64,000 nucleotides of DNA, taken from contig CAZEDM010000005.1 of assembly GCA_964511075.1 (NCBI GenBank), forward strand, positions 1 to 64,000, in the 5' to 3' direction. This document shows positions 16,262 through 23,540 of this stretch, piece by piece; within the stretch, counting starts at the first letter, position 1, and each line of letters starts with the position of its first letter. The notes beneath the pieces were generated by a model, which worked only from the letters and a program-made list of their open reading frames with translations, searched no databases and had not been told where the DNA came from. A program made the translations under genes and the position numbers. Source of the DNA: CAZEDM01 sp964511075. Its GTDB lineage: Bacteria; Zixibacteria; MSB-5A5; RBG-16-43-9.

Positions 16262-17057
16262 CCTGAAAGCTATCCTTGGCAGGGGTTATGTCAGACTGGT
16301 AGGTGCCCACCGGGAGCCAAGCTGGCTCTTGACTGAAACCCTTTTGCCTTTGCTCTCGACTGCCGCTTTTGTCTATGTGTACAAGGCATTAAAGGCGCCA
16401 GAGGAATACACCGGTTTTGTGGTCCTGGGCGGGGCTATGACTGCCTACTGGATGAACGTCCTATGGTCTATGGCTGCCCAGTTTTACTGGGAAAAGGAGA
16501 TAGGAAATTTAGAGATCTATATGGTAGCGCCCATTTCCCGTATGGCTATTCTTTTCGGGATGGCGATTGGAGGGTTTTACATGGCAAGCACCCGTGCGGT
16601 TTTCGTCTTCTTAATCGGAAGCCTGATCTTCAAGGTTAGCTTCGCCCTGATAAGCTGGGAGAAATTGATCCTGCTGTTCATCCTTACCCAGATATCCCTT
16701 TACGGTCTGGGGATGATGTTCTCCTCTTTATTTATGCTCTTCGGAAGGGAAGCCTGGCATACCACCAATCTGTTTCAGGAGCCGATTTTTCTTTTGTCCG
16801 GATTCTATTTCCCCATAAAGAGCCTGGGATTTACCGTGGGAATGGTTGCCTCCTTGATCCCCCTGACCATGGGTCTGGACGGGATGAGACAGTTAGCTTT
16901 TAAGGGCGGAAGAGAGCTGGGCCTGATAGACGTAAACCTAGAAATAGGAGGCTTGGTCATACTCTGCATATTTTTTCTTATCGCCTCTCATTATGCTTTG
17001 AAATATATGGAGACTCTGGGAAAAAGAGAGGGAAGATTAACTATGAGATGGCAATAA
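16239..17057 (+). CDS. ABC-2 type permease subunit
   Basis: This integral membrane subunit has about six predicted helices. It has the ABC-2 layout: a cytoplasmic N-terminus with an amphipathic stretch (GRGYVRLVGAHREPSW), a first membrane pair, then a conserved loop around FQEPIFLLSGFYFPIKSLG between helices 4 and 5. The latter is the motif of the DrrB/NodJ group. Translation is coupled to the ATPase gene by overlap. A second, different ABC-2 permease lies at 18020, so the channel may be a heterodimer. Confidence 0.88.
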   Translation: MKTDLRTNLKAILGRGYVRLVGAHREPSWLLTETLLPLLSTAAFVYVYKALKAPEEYTGFVVLGGAMTAYWMNVLWSMAAQFYWEKEIGNLEIYMVAPISRMAILFGMAIGGFYMASTRAVFVFLIGSLIFKVSFALISWEKLILLFILTQISLYGLGMMFSSLFMLFGREAWHTTNLFQEPIFLLSGFYFPIKSLGFTVGMVASLIPLTMGLDGMRQLAFKGGRELGLIDVNLEIGGLVILCIFFLIASHYALKYMETLGKREGRLTMRWQ

Positions 17058-17062
17058 TAAGC

Positions 17063-17086
17063 AGGGGCACAGCATGTTGTGTCCCT
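17063..17086. repeat. Intergenic palindrome, GGGG-core family
   Basis: AGGGGCACA / TGTGTCCCT pairs over 9 bp (one G-T) around GCATGT. It lies between the permease and methyltransferase genes and belongs to the dispersed palindrome family described in the findings. Confidence 0.6.
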
Positions 17087-17112
17087 ATACAAGACTCTTG
17101 ACTGTGTTCATC

Positions 17113-17883
17113 ATGAAAAACGAATTTGATCTCTACGCTGATTTCTATGACAAGTGGAACGATACTTTTGTCTCAGACATCCCTTTATGGCTGGAGTATG
17201 CCAAAAAATGCGGCTCTCCGGTTTTGGAACTCTGCTGTGGAACCGGCAGGATTCTGTTACCCTTAGCCAGGGAAGAAATAGAGATCACCGGCCTGGATAT
17301 CTCCGAGAAAATGCTGGCAAAAGCCAGGGAGAAACTGAACAAGGAGCCGGAGGAAGTCAAAAAAAGGGTAACTTTGCTTCAGGGAGATATGAGAAATTTC
17401 AACCTGAAAAAAGAGTTCAATCTGGTCTTCATCCCTTTTAACTCCTTTCTGGTCCTGCTTTCAATGGAGGAGCAGAACGGATGTCTTCATTCTATTCATA
17501 AACACCTTTCTCCTCAGGGCAGATTGATGATCAGCATATTTTACCCGGACCTTAACAGGACAGAAGGTGTTTTGAGAAGCGAGGGAGACATTTTAAGGGA
17601 TTATCCTCGACCAGATGATATGACCCAGATATATTCAAATCAATTTTATGACAAAGCGAAACAGATTATAAAGGTCAGGTTCTTTGTGGATACAAATAAA
17701 TCAGATGGCAAGTTCTTCCGGAAAACTATCGACTTGAAGATGAGATACTTTTTCCCGGCTGAGTTTGAGAGGATACTTCACTCCAATGGATTCGAAAAAG
17801 AGGAGCTTTTCGGAGATTATGATAAGTCACTTTTGAAGAACGGAAGCCCTTTTATGATTTTCGTGGCGAAGAAAAGAGGTTGA
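17113..17883 (+). CDS. Class I SAM-dependent methyltransferase in ABC operon
   Basis: SAM-binding motif I is VLELCCGTGRILLPLA, followed by TGLDISEKML, LQGDMRNFNL and VFIPFNSFLVL, giving a complete class I core of the methyltransferase-25 type. I start it at the ATG before KNEFDLYADFYDKW, the usual beginning of such proteins. The ATG at 17074 lies inside a palindromic repeat. No strong ribosome-binding site precedes either start. Its position between two exporter permeases suggests it modifies the exported compound or protects the cell from it, which is inference only. Confidence 0.83.
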   Translation: MKNEFDLYADFYDKWNDTFVSDIPLWLEYAKKCGSPVLELCCGTGRILLPLAREEIEITGLDISEKMLAKAREKLNKEPEEVKKRVTLLQGDMRNFNLKKEFNLVFIPFNSFLVLLSMEEQNGCLHSIHKHLSPQGRLMISIFYPDLNRTEGVLRSEGDILRDYPRPDDMTQIYSNQFYDKAKQIIKVRFFVDTNKSDGKFFRKTIDLKMRYFFPAEFERILHSNGFEKEELFGDYDKSLLKNGSPFMIFVAKKRG

Positions 17884-17896
17884 AATATCAAAGCAT

Positions 17897-17975
17897 GATC
17901 CTGCTTGTCGTGAAGTAAGCGGGATCAGGGTCGTAATGTAGCGGAGGTCTTCAGACCTCCATTGAAGATGTAAGG
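17897..17975. repeat. Cluster of intergenic palindromes
   Basis: GATCCTGCTT and AAGCGGGATC pair around a 10-base loop (17897-17926). GGAGGTCT-TC-AGACCTCC (17943-17960) is a second perfect hairpin, and AAGGCTGAGGCCTT follows. All lie in the 136-base gap between methyltransferase and second permease. Confidence 0.55.
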
Positions 17976-18019
17976 CTGAGGCCTTCTGTTAAATATCCAA
18001 AAACAAAAGAGACAATTTT

Positions 18020-18877
18020 ATGTTCCTAAAGCGAATAAAAGAAAACTTAAGAACTACCAGATTTGCCGGCAAATTAGGCTGGGCTATGGAGGCAAACTGG
18101 GCAGACCCTTTCCTTTTTGCCATTTACTCCATAATCCGGCCGATTGCCTCATCCTTGATTCTGGTCTTTATGTATTTGGTGGTAACCCGTGGCAAAACCT
18201 CCTTTGACCTTTTCGCCTATATCTTCCTGGGAAATGCCTTCTTTATGTATGTTTATAACGTCCTGTTCGGCATCTCCTGGGTAATCCACGAGGACCGGGA
18301 GCATTACCAGATGCTGAGGTATATCTATATCTCACCCATAAGGATGTATTATTACCTTTTCGGTAGAGGGATAGCCAAGCTCATAACTACCACCTTGGCG
18401 GTCATCATCACCTTGGCCTTTGGAATGATAGTGCTCAAGATACCGATTAATTTGCTTGAGGTCAATTATCCGCTGTTTTTGGTAACACTATTAGTGGGTC
18501 TTTTCGTGATAACCTGTCTGGGAATCCTTTTGGCTGGCATAACCATGCTGACCGCCCATCACAGCTTTGCCTTAACCGAAGGCTTAGGAGGTTTATTCTA
18601 TTTAGCCTGCGGTGCGATTTTTCAGATAGACCTCTTGCCACACTGGTTACAGTATATCTCCAAAGCTTTACCTTTGACTTACTGGTTAGAGCTTTTAAGA
18701 AGGTCCATTTTGGGGAAAAGCCTGAGTAACACCCTGGCAAAATATTCTGACATCCAGCTTCTTCTGATTATGCTTCTGACCACAGTCCTCTTGGCATTGT
18801 TTTCCAACTATATCTATAAATCTATCGAATATATCGCCCGCAAAAAGGGGAAGATCGATCAGGTGATTAATTATTAA
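18020..18877 (+). CDS. ABC-2 type permease subunit, second
   Basis: This membrane subunit of about six helices is distantly related to the permease at 16239. It shows the ABC-2 arrangement with HEDREHYQMLRYIYISP after the second helix, a common motif of ABC-2 transporters that carry drugs or polysaccharides, and LPLTYWLELLRRSILG before the last helix. At 285 residues it is of normal length. No second ATPase is present, so it probably pairs with the permease upstream and the ATPase at 15236. It is convergent with ompH. Confidence 0.87.
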   Translation: MFLKRIKENLRTTRFAGKLGWAMEANWADPFLFAIYSIIRPIASSLILVFMYLVVTRGKTSFDLFAYIFLGNAFFMYVYNVLFGISWVIHEDREHYQMLRYIYISPIRMYYYLFGRGIAKLITTTLAVIITLAFGMIVLKIPINLLEVNYPLFLVTLLVGLFVITCLGILLAGITMLTAHHSFALTEGLGGLFYLACGAIFQIDLLPHWLQYISKALPLTYWLELLRRSILGKSLSNTLAKYSDIQLLLIMLLTTVLLALFSNYIYKSIEYIARKKGKIDQVINY

Positions 18878-18968
18878 CAGAGCAGGGGCACTGCGCGCCC
18901 CACCCCCCTCTCAATTGGATAAAATGTAAGTTATGTCAGGAGTTACCTCTGACACAATTATGTGAAAT

Positions 18969-19505
18969 TTATTTCGTACCTTTATTCAGCTGTGCCAGGA
19001 TCTCATCGGTCAAATCCATCTCCGGGGCGGCGTAGAGGACCTCACCTCCGGAGGAATCCAGGATCAGAGAGTAACCATCCCTTATCGCCACCAGCTGAAT
19101 CACGGCATTGATTTTATCTATGAGAGGTTTGGAAAGCTCTCTTTCCCTGCGTGCGGCCTCACCTTCAGGGCCCAGCACTTTTGAAGCAAAATCCTGATAT
19201 TCTTTTTGCTTGGCTATAAGTTTCTGCTGTTTCTCCTTTTTCTTTGCCTCGGTCAGAAGAGAGCTCTGCCTTTCCAGCTCCTCCTGCAATGCCATTATCT
19301 CCTTCTGCAGGGTGTCAGCCTGACTTTGCCACAGTGCCAGCTGACGGTTGAACTTCTCCTGTGCCTGCTGAAATTCCCGGTATTCGGTTTTCAGCCTCTC
19401 CACATCCACATAGCCTATTTTCAGCTGCTGGGCAGGGACAGCCTTAGCCCAGAGCATCGTTCCCACAAGCAGAATCCCCGAAAGATAAATTGTCTTCCTT
19501 AACAT
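18969..19505 (-). CDS. OmpH/Skp family periplasmic chaperone
   Basis: This small periplasmic holdase escorts outer-membrane proteins. It has a signal peptide (1-25, cleavage near VPAQQ), then the family's first strand LKIGYVDVERL. A long charged coiled coil (about residues 45-125, rich in Q, E and K) follows, and then a return strand GYSLILDSSGGEVLYAAPEMDLT. The length of 178 residues is normal. It is expressed alone here; in many bacteria the gene sits next to bamA, which is not in the window. TCAAAAAGGAGGATTAGA precedes the ATG on the minus strand. Confidence 0.9.
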   Translation of the reverse strand: MLRKTIYLSGILLVGTMLWAKAVPAQQLKIGYVDVERLKTEYREFQQAQEKFNRQLALWQSQADTLQKEIMALQEELERQSSLLTEAKKKEKQQKLIAKQKEYQDFASKVLGPEGEAARRERELSKPLIDKINAVIQLVAIRDGYSLILDSSGGEVLYAAPEMDLTDEILAQLNKGTK

Positions 19506-19548
19506 TCTAATCCTCCTTTTTGATCAATATATGTTCGTTCGAGCGAAA

Positions 19549-20202
19549 TTACAAGAAAAGCTTTTTAAAAATTTCCTTACCTTCTTTTCCCACCAGAGTT
19601 ATGATGGTATCATTCTCCATAAGAACAGTATCTCCCTTGGGGATGATCACCTGATTCTCCCTTAAGGCTGCTATAATTATACAATCCTGAGGCAGGCTTA
19701 GTTTGGAGATTTTCTTGTTCACCAGAAGAGAATCAGGGGAAAGCTGGGTCTGGAAGATCTCCACCTCTCCTCCCCGAAGTGCCAGAAGCGGGATGAGCAT
19801 TCCGGCATCGATCTTCTCCTCGATCAGCGAGCCGATGATACGGGTGGAGGAGACAGTTGCATCAACCCCCAGGCTTTGAAAGACTTCCTCGTTTTGGGGG
19901 TCGTTCACCCGGGCGATGGTCCTGGGAATGAGATACAGAACCTTGGCCATCTGACAGATGATTAAGTTATCCTGGTCCGTTCCAGTCACTGCCACCAGAA
20001 CATCTGCCCGGTTGACGCCCATATCCATTAAAGTATCAAGCTCCGTCCCGTCTCCCAGTATAACCTGTTCTCCCAATTCCTCAGAGAGTTTATTATATCT
20101 CTCCTGGTCTTTTTCGACAAGTAACACCTCATGCTTCTCTGACATAAGTAAACGTGCCAGACTGTAACCTACCTGACCACCACCCACTATGATAACATAC
20201 AT
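19549..20202 (-). CDS. trkA: TrkA/KtrA-type potassium channel regulator, RCK_N plus RCK_C
   Basis: This cytoplasmic gating subunit binds nucleotide. RCK_N (about 1-125) has the Rossmann motif IIVGGGQVGYSLA and an acidic end of strand 2 (LLVEKD). GDGTELDTLMDMGVNRAD and AVTGTDQDNL are typical of the family. RCK_C (about 140-217) may bind c-di-AMP, as in KtrA/C. It is the last gene of a five-gene operon under a c-di-AMP riboswitch, which supports a role in potassium control. No TrkH/KtrB pore gene is in the window. Confidence 0.92.
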   Translation of the reverse strand: MYVIIVGGGQVGYSLARLLMSEKHEVLLVEKDQERYNKLSEELGEQVILGDGTELDTLMDMGVNRADVLVAVTGTDQDNLIICQMAKVLYLIPRTIARVNDPQNEEVFQSLGVDATVSSTRIIGSLIEEKIDAGMLIPLLALRGGEVEIFQTQLSPDSLLVNKKISKLSLPQDCIIIAALRENQVIIPKGDTVLMENDTIITLVGKEGKEIFKKLFL

Positions 20203-20230
20203 CTTGTTCTCTCCTGTCTTGGGATTCCGG

Positions 20231-20635
20231 TTAAGGTTTTCCTTGCAAAAACTCCTCTATCTTTTTAGCTGAGTCTATGGTCGGGCAGATGATATTTAAG
20301 CCCAGCTCTTTGAAAGCCTGAGCCCTTTTAAAACCATAAACCCTTAACAATATTTTGGGCGTTTTGAATTTTTCCCTTACCAGTTGAGCAGCCATAAGAT
20401 TGGTATTATCGTCATTGGTTACCGCGATAAATGCATCTGCCTCATCCACCCCTGCTCTTTTCAAAGCTTCTGCATCTATCCCTATCCCCAGGATGGTTTT
20501 CCCGGAAAACTCCTTGCCTAATCTTTTAAAAGAGCCCGGGCTCTGATCTACGACTGAAACCTCATTCCCTTTTGAAACAAGCTGAGAGGCAACCAGTGCG
20601 CCTACTCTGCTGCATCCTAAAATGATCACCTTCAT
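20231..20635 (-). CDS. TrkA-N (RCK_N) domain protein
   Basis: This 134-residue protein consists of only the nucleotide-binding RCK_N domain. It shows VIILGCSRVGALVASQL, VVDQSP, GIGIDAEALKRAGVDEAD and AVTNDDNTN. It lacks the RCK_C half of its neighbour, so the two may form a split regulator like some archaeal or actinobacterial pairs (for example CeoB/CeoC). GAGGAGATG upstream supports the start. Confidence 0.9.
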   Translation of the reverse strand: MKVIILGCSRVGALVASQLVSKGNEVSVVDQSPGSFKRLGKEFSGKTILGIGIDAEALKRAGVDEADAFIAVTNDDNTNLMAAQLVREKFKTPKILLRVYGFKRAQAFKELGLNIICPTIDSAKKIEEFLQGKP

Positions 20636-20655
20636 ACTTCATCTCCTCAATGAGT

Positions 20656-21216
20656 TTAACTTTCCTCAGGCAGTTTATCAATGACAACCTCGCAGGGTGC
20701 CTTCCGAATCAAAGTATCGGTCGTCCTTCCCCATAGAGACTGGACGCCCCGCAGGCTGGTTCGCATTCCTAAGACTATAACATCCGCCTGATTGTCCCTG
20801 GCTGCACGGATTATCCCCTCACCTGCCTCTCTGGCCCTCTCTATCAAAAGGACCGGAGTCAGATGGTGCAGCTCCACGATCTCCTTACCCCGATTCAGGG
20901 CCTGATTTGCCTTCTCCTCGGTCTCAGGCATGGGAGCTTCCAGGGGCATAGTGCGGGGTATCTCAATCACATAAGTTAAAAGGATCTCCGCCTGATGCTC
21001 GGCTCCTAATCTGCAGGCCAGCTCAATCCCCCTTTCGGAATATGGCATCCCGGAGGTGGGAACCAAAATCCTTTTCAATGTCTCGACTGACCTGCGAGCC
21101 TTTGCCACTTCAGGTTTTATCTGGGGCGGTGGATGGAGCATCCACCACAAAATCCCGCCCATCGAGAGGGTGAAAAGAATGGCGATTACTACTCCCAAGA
21201 ACGAAATCTGTGTCAT
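20656..21216 (-). CDS. Membrane-anchored UspA-domain protein
   Basis: One N-terminal transmembrane segment (about residues 6-27) precedes a UspA fold (about 48-182). The fold has ILVPTSGMPYSERGIELACRLG at its start and the nucleotide-binding GMRTSLRGVQSLWGRTTDTLI near the end, an altered G-2x-G-9x-G motif. Usp domains often modulate transporters of the APC family. Its place between an APC permease and TrkA-type proteins suggests a regulatory subunit. The start overlaps the stop of the small membrane protein gene by 4 bases. Confidence 0.85.
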   Translation of the reverse strand: MTQISFLGVVIAILFTLSMGGILWWMLHPPPQIKPEVAKARRSVETLKRILVPTSGMPYSERGIELACRLGAEHQAEILLTYVIEIPRTMPLEAPMPETEEKANQALNRGKEIVELHHLTPVLLIERAREAGEGIIRAARDNQADVIVLGMRTSLRGVQSLWGRTTDTLIRKAPCEVVIDKLPEES

Positions 21217-21434
21217 TTCCTTTTTCCCACGAGGTATCTATACACAAAGCTTAAGCGATAAATCCCCAAACCAAAAAATCCCCCACCTACCAAAAGTGAA
21301 GTAGCAAAAATCCCAGAGAGAAAAGTTCTCAAGAGGATTATCCCGCCTATAATAGTCATCAGAATACTGGTTATGATCTGATAATAATCCATCCGGGTTA
21401 AATTCCCTGTAGAATTTAAGGTAAGGTTTTTCAT
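21213..21434 (-). CDS. Small membrane protein in potassium operon
   Basis: This 73-residue protein has two likely membrane helices, ITSILMTIIGGIILLRTF and FATSLLVGGGFFGLGIYRL, joined by a short loop and ending in a basic tail, VGKRK. I know no family. ATGA overlaps of four bases with the genes on both sides show it is translated as part of the operon, so it may be an accessory subunit of the permease. Confidence 0.75.
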   Translation of the reverse strand: MKNLTLNSTGNLTRMDYYQIITSILMTIIGGIILLRTFLSGIFATSLLVGGGFFGLGIYRLSFVYRYLVGKRK

Positions 21435-22996
21435 TTTAATCCCCCTTTTCTCTTATCCCTTTCAATTAAGGCATTTTTATACTGTTCTAATAGATCAAAT
21501 TCCTCAGCCGAGGTTAAAACTTCAATCTGTTCTTTCTCCCAGTTATGTTTTATACTCTTAAATACGGGATATCCCTCTTTTCTCCTGTACCAGACATAAT
21601 ATGCAAAGCAAAGCAGTATCCAGGCAGGTCCGGCTATCCGTCCTATGCTATGGGTAAGAACTACCATAAAAAGAATGGTAGAGACCCCCAGCATTCCGAT
21701 TACCCCCAGCACCGGGAAATCGACTTTTCTTCCCTTATATCCTATTTTTAAATTCAAGGGCATCTTGTAAGGTCTGGGCGAGTATGGATCTGAGAACCTG
21801 AGCTTTAACAAGGCGATAAAGACCAGAGTATATCCCAGGGTTGCGCCAAAGGCATACATATTCCCTAAGGTGTCCATCGCTGAGGGGGTAAGAAATGAAA
21901 GAACAGTCTCGATTATACCGATCAGGGAGAAGATGATAATGGTTCGTACCGGTGTTCTGAACTTGGGATGAACTGCGTTAAACCATTTGCTAATTATCCC
22001 GAATCCGCTCAGGGAGTAGGTCAGCCTGGAGGCACCCATCACTCCTGTATTAGCCGAGATGAAAAGTATCAAAGCACCCAAGCCAGCGGCAAAAGGGCCC
22101 GCCATAAACCCAATTATGGGAATAGCCTTGGCTAATATGGCAACGGGATTATCCATATGCCTGGCAAACTCCTGCCAGGGTAAAACGCCCAAGCCCAAGG
22201 TGGAGAAGGCAACCGCGAAGATGAAAACCGTGAAGATCAGGGTTATGGACGTTCTGGGAATTATGGTTGCTGGTCTTCTGGTCTCCTGAGCCGCCTGGGA
22301 GATAGATTCCAATCCCACAAAGGAGATGATCGCCAAAGAGGAGCCATACATAAAATTATGCAGGGAGGGGAACTGGGTTTTCCACTGCAAAGCTAAAAGC
22401 TCCGGCTTCCAGGCAAAGAGAAAACCCATTAGTACCAAGGCCGATTCGGTGAGGATTACTATCACCCCGATCATCTCATTCAGAAAAGAGGATTCTTTTA
22501 TCCCACGGATATTAATCAAGATTAAAATCGAGATCAAAACCAGAGTCTCCAAGCACCAGAAGTAGTTGACATTATGCAGGGGACCGATAGATATAGCAAA
22601 ACTGCCTATGTCCTTTCCCAGGATGTAAGGCATAAAGAAATTCAGATAGCCGGCTGAGGCAGTGGCGAAAAGGGCGATATCTATGGTATAATCCAGAAGC
22701 AAGGCAGAACCACCCAAAAACCCCCAGAAATCACCCAGGCCCCGGAGAGTGAAGTAGGGACCTCCACCAGCCACAGGATAGGCTGAGGCAAGCTCGGTAT
22801 AGGCTAAACCTATCATTATGTAGACGATGCCAGCCAGTGCAAAAACCAGGCTGGAGGCACCCTGGGCATAAGCCATAACCAGACCTAATGCCACATAGGT
22901 ATCCGCACCCACATCCGCAAAACCCCACATATAAGAGCCCCAGACAGAAACATCCCTTCTGAGCTCCAATTTCTCTGCTGCCTGAACCTGTGCCAT
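21431..22996 (-). CDS. APC-superfamily permease, KimA-like (potassium or amino acid)
   Basis: This 521-residue inner-membrane transporter has about 12 helices. The APC first-helix motif reads FADVGADTYVALGLV, and AYPVAGGGPYFTLRGLG is followed by GGSALLLDYTIDIALFATAS. The second segment closely mirrors the KimA (YdaO) potassium importer sequence GGSLLVDYxLTVA. KimA genes are the classic targets of ydaO riboswitches, and this gene is preceded by one. Potassium uptake is therefore my preferred role. An amino-acid osmolyte is the alternative. It is the first gene of the operon. Confidence 0.87.
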   Translation of the reverse strand: MAQVQAAEKLELRRDVSVWGSYMWGFADVGADTYVALGLVMAYAQGASSLVFALAGIVYIMIGLAYTELASAYPVAGGGPYFTLRGLGDFWGFLGGSALLLDYTIDIALFATASAGYLNFFMPYILGKDIGSFAISIGPLHNVNYFWCLETLVLISILILINIRGIKESSFLNEMIGVIVILTESALVLMGFLFAWKPELLALQWKTQFPSLHNFMYGSSLAIISFVGLESISQAAQETRRPATIIPRTSITLIFTVFIFAVAFSTLGLGVLPWQEFARHMDNPVAILAKAIPIIGFMAGPFAAGLGALILFISANTGVMGASRLTYSLSGFGIISKWFNAVHPKFRTPVRTIIIFSLIGIIETVLSFLTPSAMDTLGNMYAFGATLGYTLVFIALLKLRFSDPYSPRPYKMPLNLKIGYKGRKVDFPVLGVIGMLGVSTILFMVVLTHSIGRIAGPAWILLCFAYYVWYRRKEGYPVFKSIKHNWEKEQIEVLTSAEEFDLLEQYKNALIERDKRKGGLK

Positions 22997-23030
22997 CTTA
23001 TTTTGAAATAATTGATTCCCTTTAAAATGC

Positions 23031-23093
23031 AGTTGCTCGATTTATCGAACTCAGTGGAGACAGAACATCGTTCTGTCCTGAATCCCAGCAACT
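23031..23093. repeat. Nested inverted repeat in riboswitch-gene spacer
   Basis: Outer arms AGTTGCT / AGCAACT enclose a perfect inner hairpin GACAGAAC-ATC-GTTCTGTC (23059-23077) and a small CGATTTATCG. It lies in the leader between the riboswitch terminator and the permease start. Confidence 0.6.
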
Positions 23094-23141
23094 TGAATTG
23101 CTCAATGAATTGGCAACTACAAGGGAAACAATCCTCTAAAC

Positions 23142-23170
23142 AAAAAAGACCAGTGAGAAACCAGTGGTCT
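23142..23170 (-). terminator. Riboswitch-controlled intrinsic terminator
   Basis: On the minus strand, AGACCA-C-TGG pairs with CCA-like and TGGTCT arms over 9 bp with one mismatch, followed by TTTTTT. It lies 26 bases after the c-di-AMP aptamer, as expected for a transcriptional off-switch. Confidence 0.8.
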
Positions 23171-23196
23171 ATACAATTCAGATCTTCACTCCTCTC

Positions 23197-23323
23197 TTCA
23201 CACTTGCGGAGTTAGCTGACGGGCTCGGATTAAGAGATAACCCTATTCTCCCGCAAAATATGGGAGGAACTCGCCCCAATTACTTGGTTCCTCCGCCCTC
23301 GCCGAAAGGCGAGGTTAGGCGAA
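23197..23323 (-). promoter_or_regulatory. Cyclic-di-AMP riboswitch (ydaO/yuaA class)
   Basis: Read on the minus strand, the conserved blocks of this class appear in order. They are GGAGGAACC (23294-23286) after a CCTCGCC/GGCGAGG hairpin, then TTGGGGCGAGTTCCTCC, then AGGGTTATCTC, then ATCCGAGCCC and GTCAGCTAACTCCG (to 23207). A weak P1 stem TTCGC/GTGAA closes it. A promoter upstream and a terminator downstream complete the switch. Ligand binding by ydaO riboswitches causes termination, so high c-di-AMP should shut off the APC permease-small protein-UspA-TrkA operon. Confidence 0.93.
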
Positions 23324-23336
23324 TTATTAAAAGTTA

Positions 23337-23364
23337 AATGTATATATGAAAAAAGGGTTGTCAA
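23337..23364 (-). promoter_or_regulatory. Promoter of the c-di-AMP riboswitch operon
   Basis: On the minus strand, TTGACA (23364-23359), a 16-base spacer and TACATT (23342-23337) place transcription start a few bases before the aptamer. Confidence 0.65.
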
Positions 23365-23405
23365 TATAAATTTTTGGAAAGGAAGAAGACTTTATTTGAG
23401 AAAAT

Positions 23406-23433
23406 GTAGGGGTTCAAAATTTTGAACCCCTAC
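23406..23433. repeat. Perfect 28-bp palindrome, GTAGGGG family
   Basis: GTAGGGGTTCAAAA is followed directly by its exact reverse complement. It lies between two divergent promoters and is the cleanest member of the GTAGGGG...CCCCTAC family. Confidence 0.75.
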
Positions 23434-23451
23434 AACTAAAAAGTATTTTTG

Positions 23452-23480
23452 TTGACTTCTATTGAATTGGGTTTTAATTT
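23452..23480 (+). promoter_or_regulatory. Promoter of hutU
   Basis: TTGACT (23452-23457), a 17-base spacer and TAATTT (23475-23480) lie 60 bases upstream of the hutU ATG. Confidence 0.6.
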
Positions 23481-23540
23481 TAATTTTTGATGGGAATCTA
23501 TTAAAGTAATATATTTTGATTTTCCAGACTGGAGGTTTTT

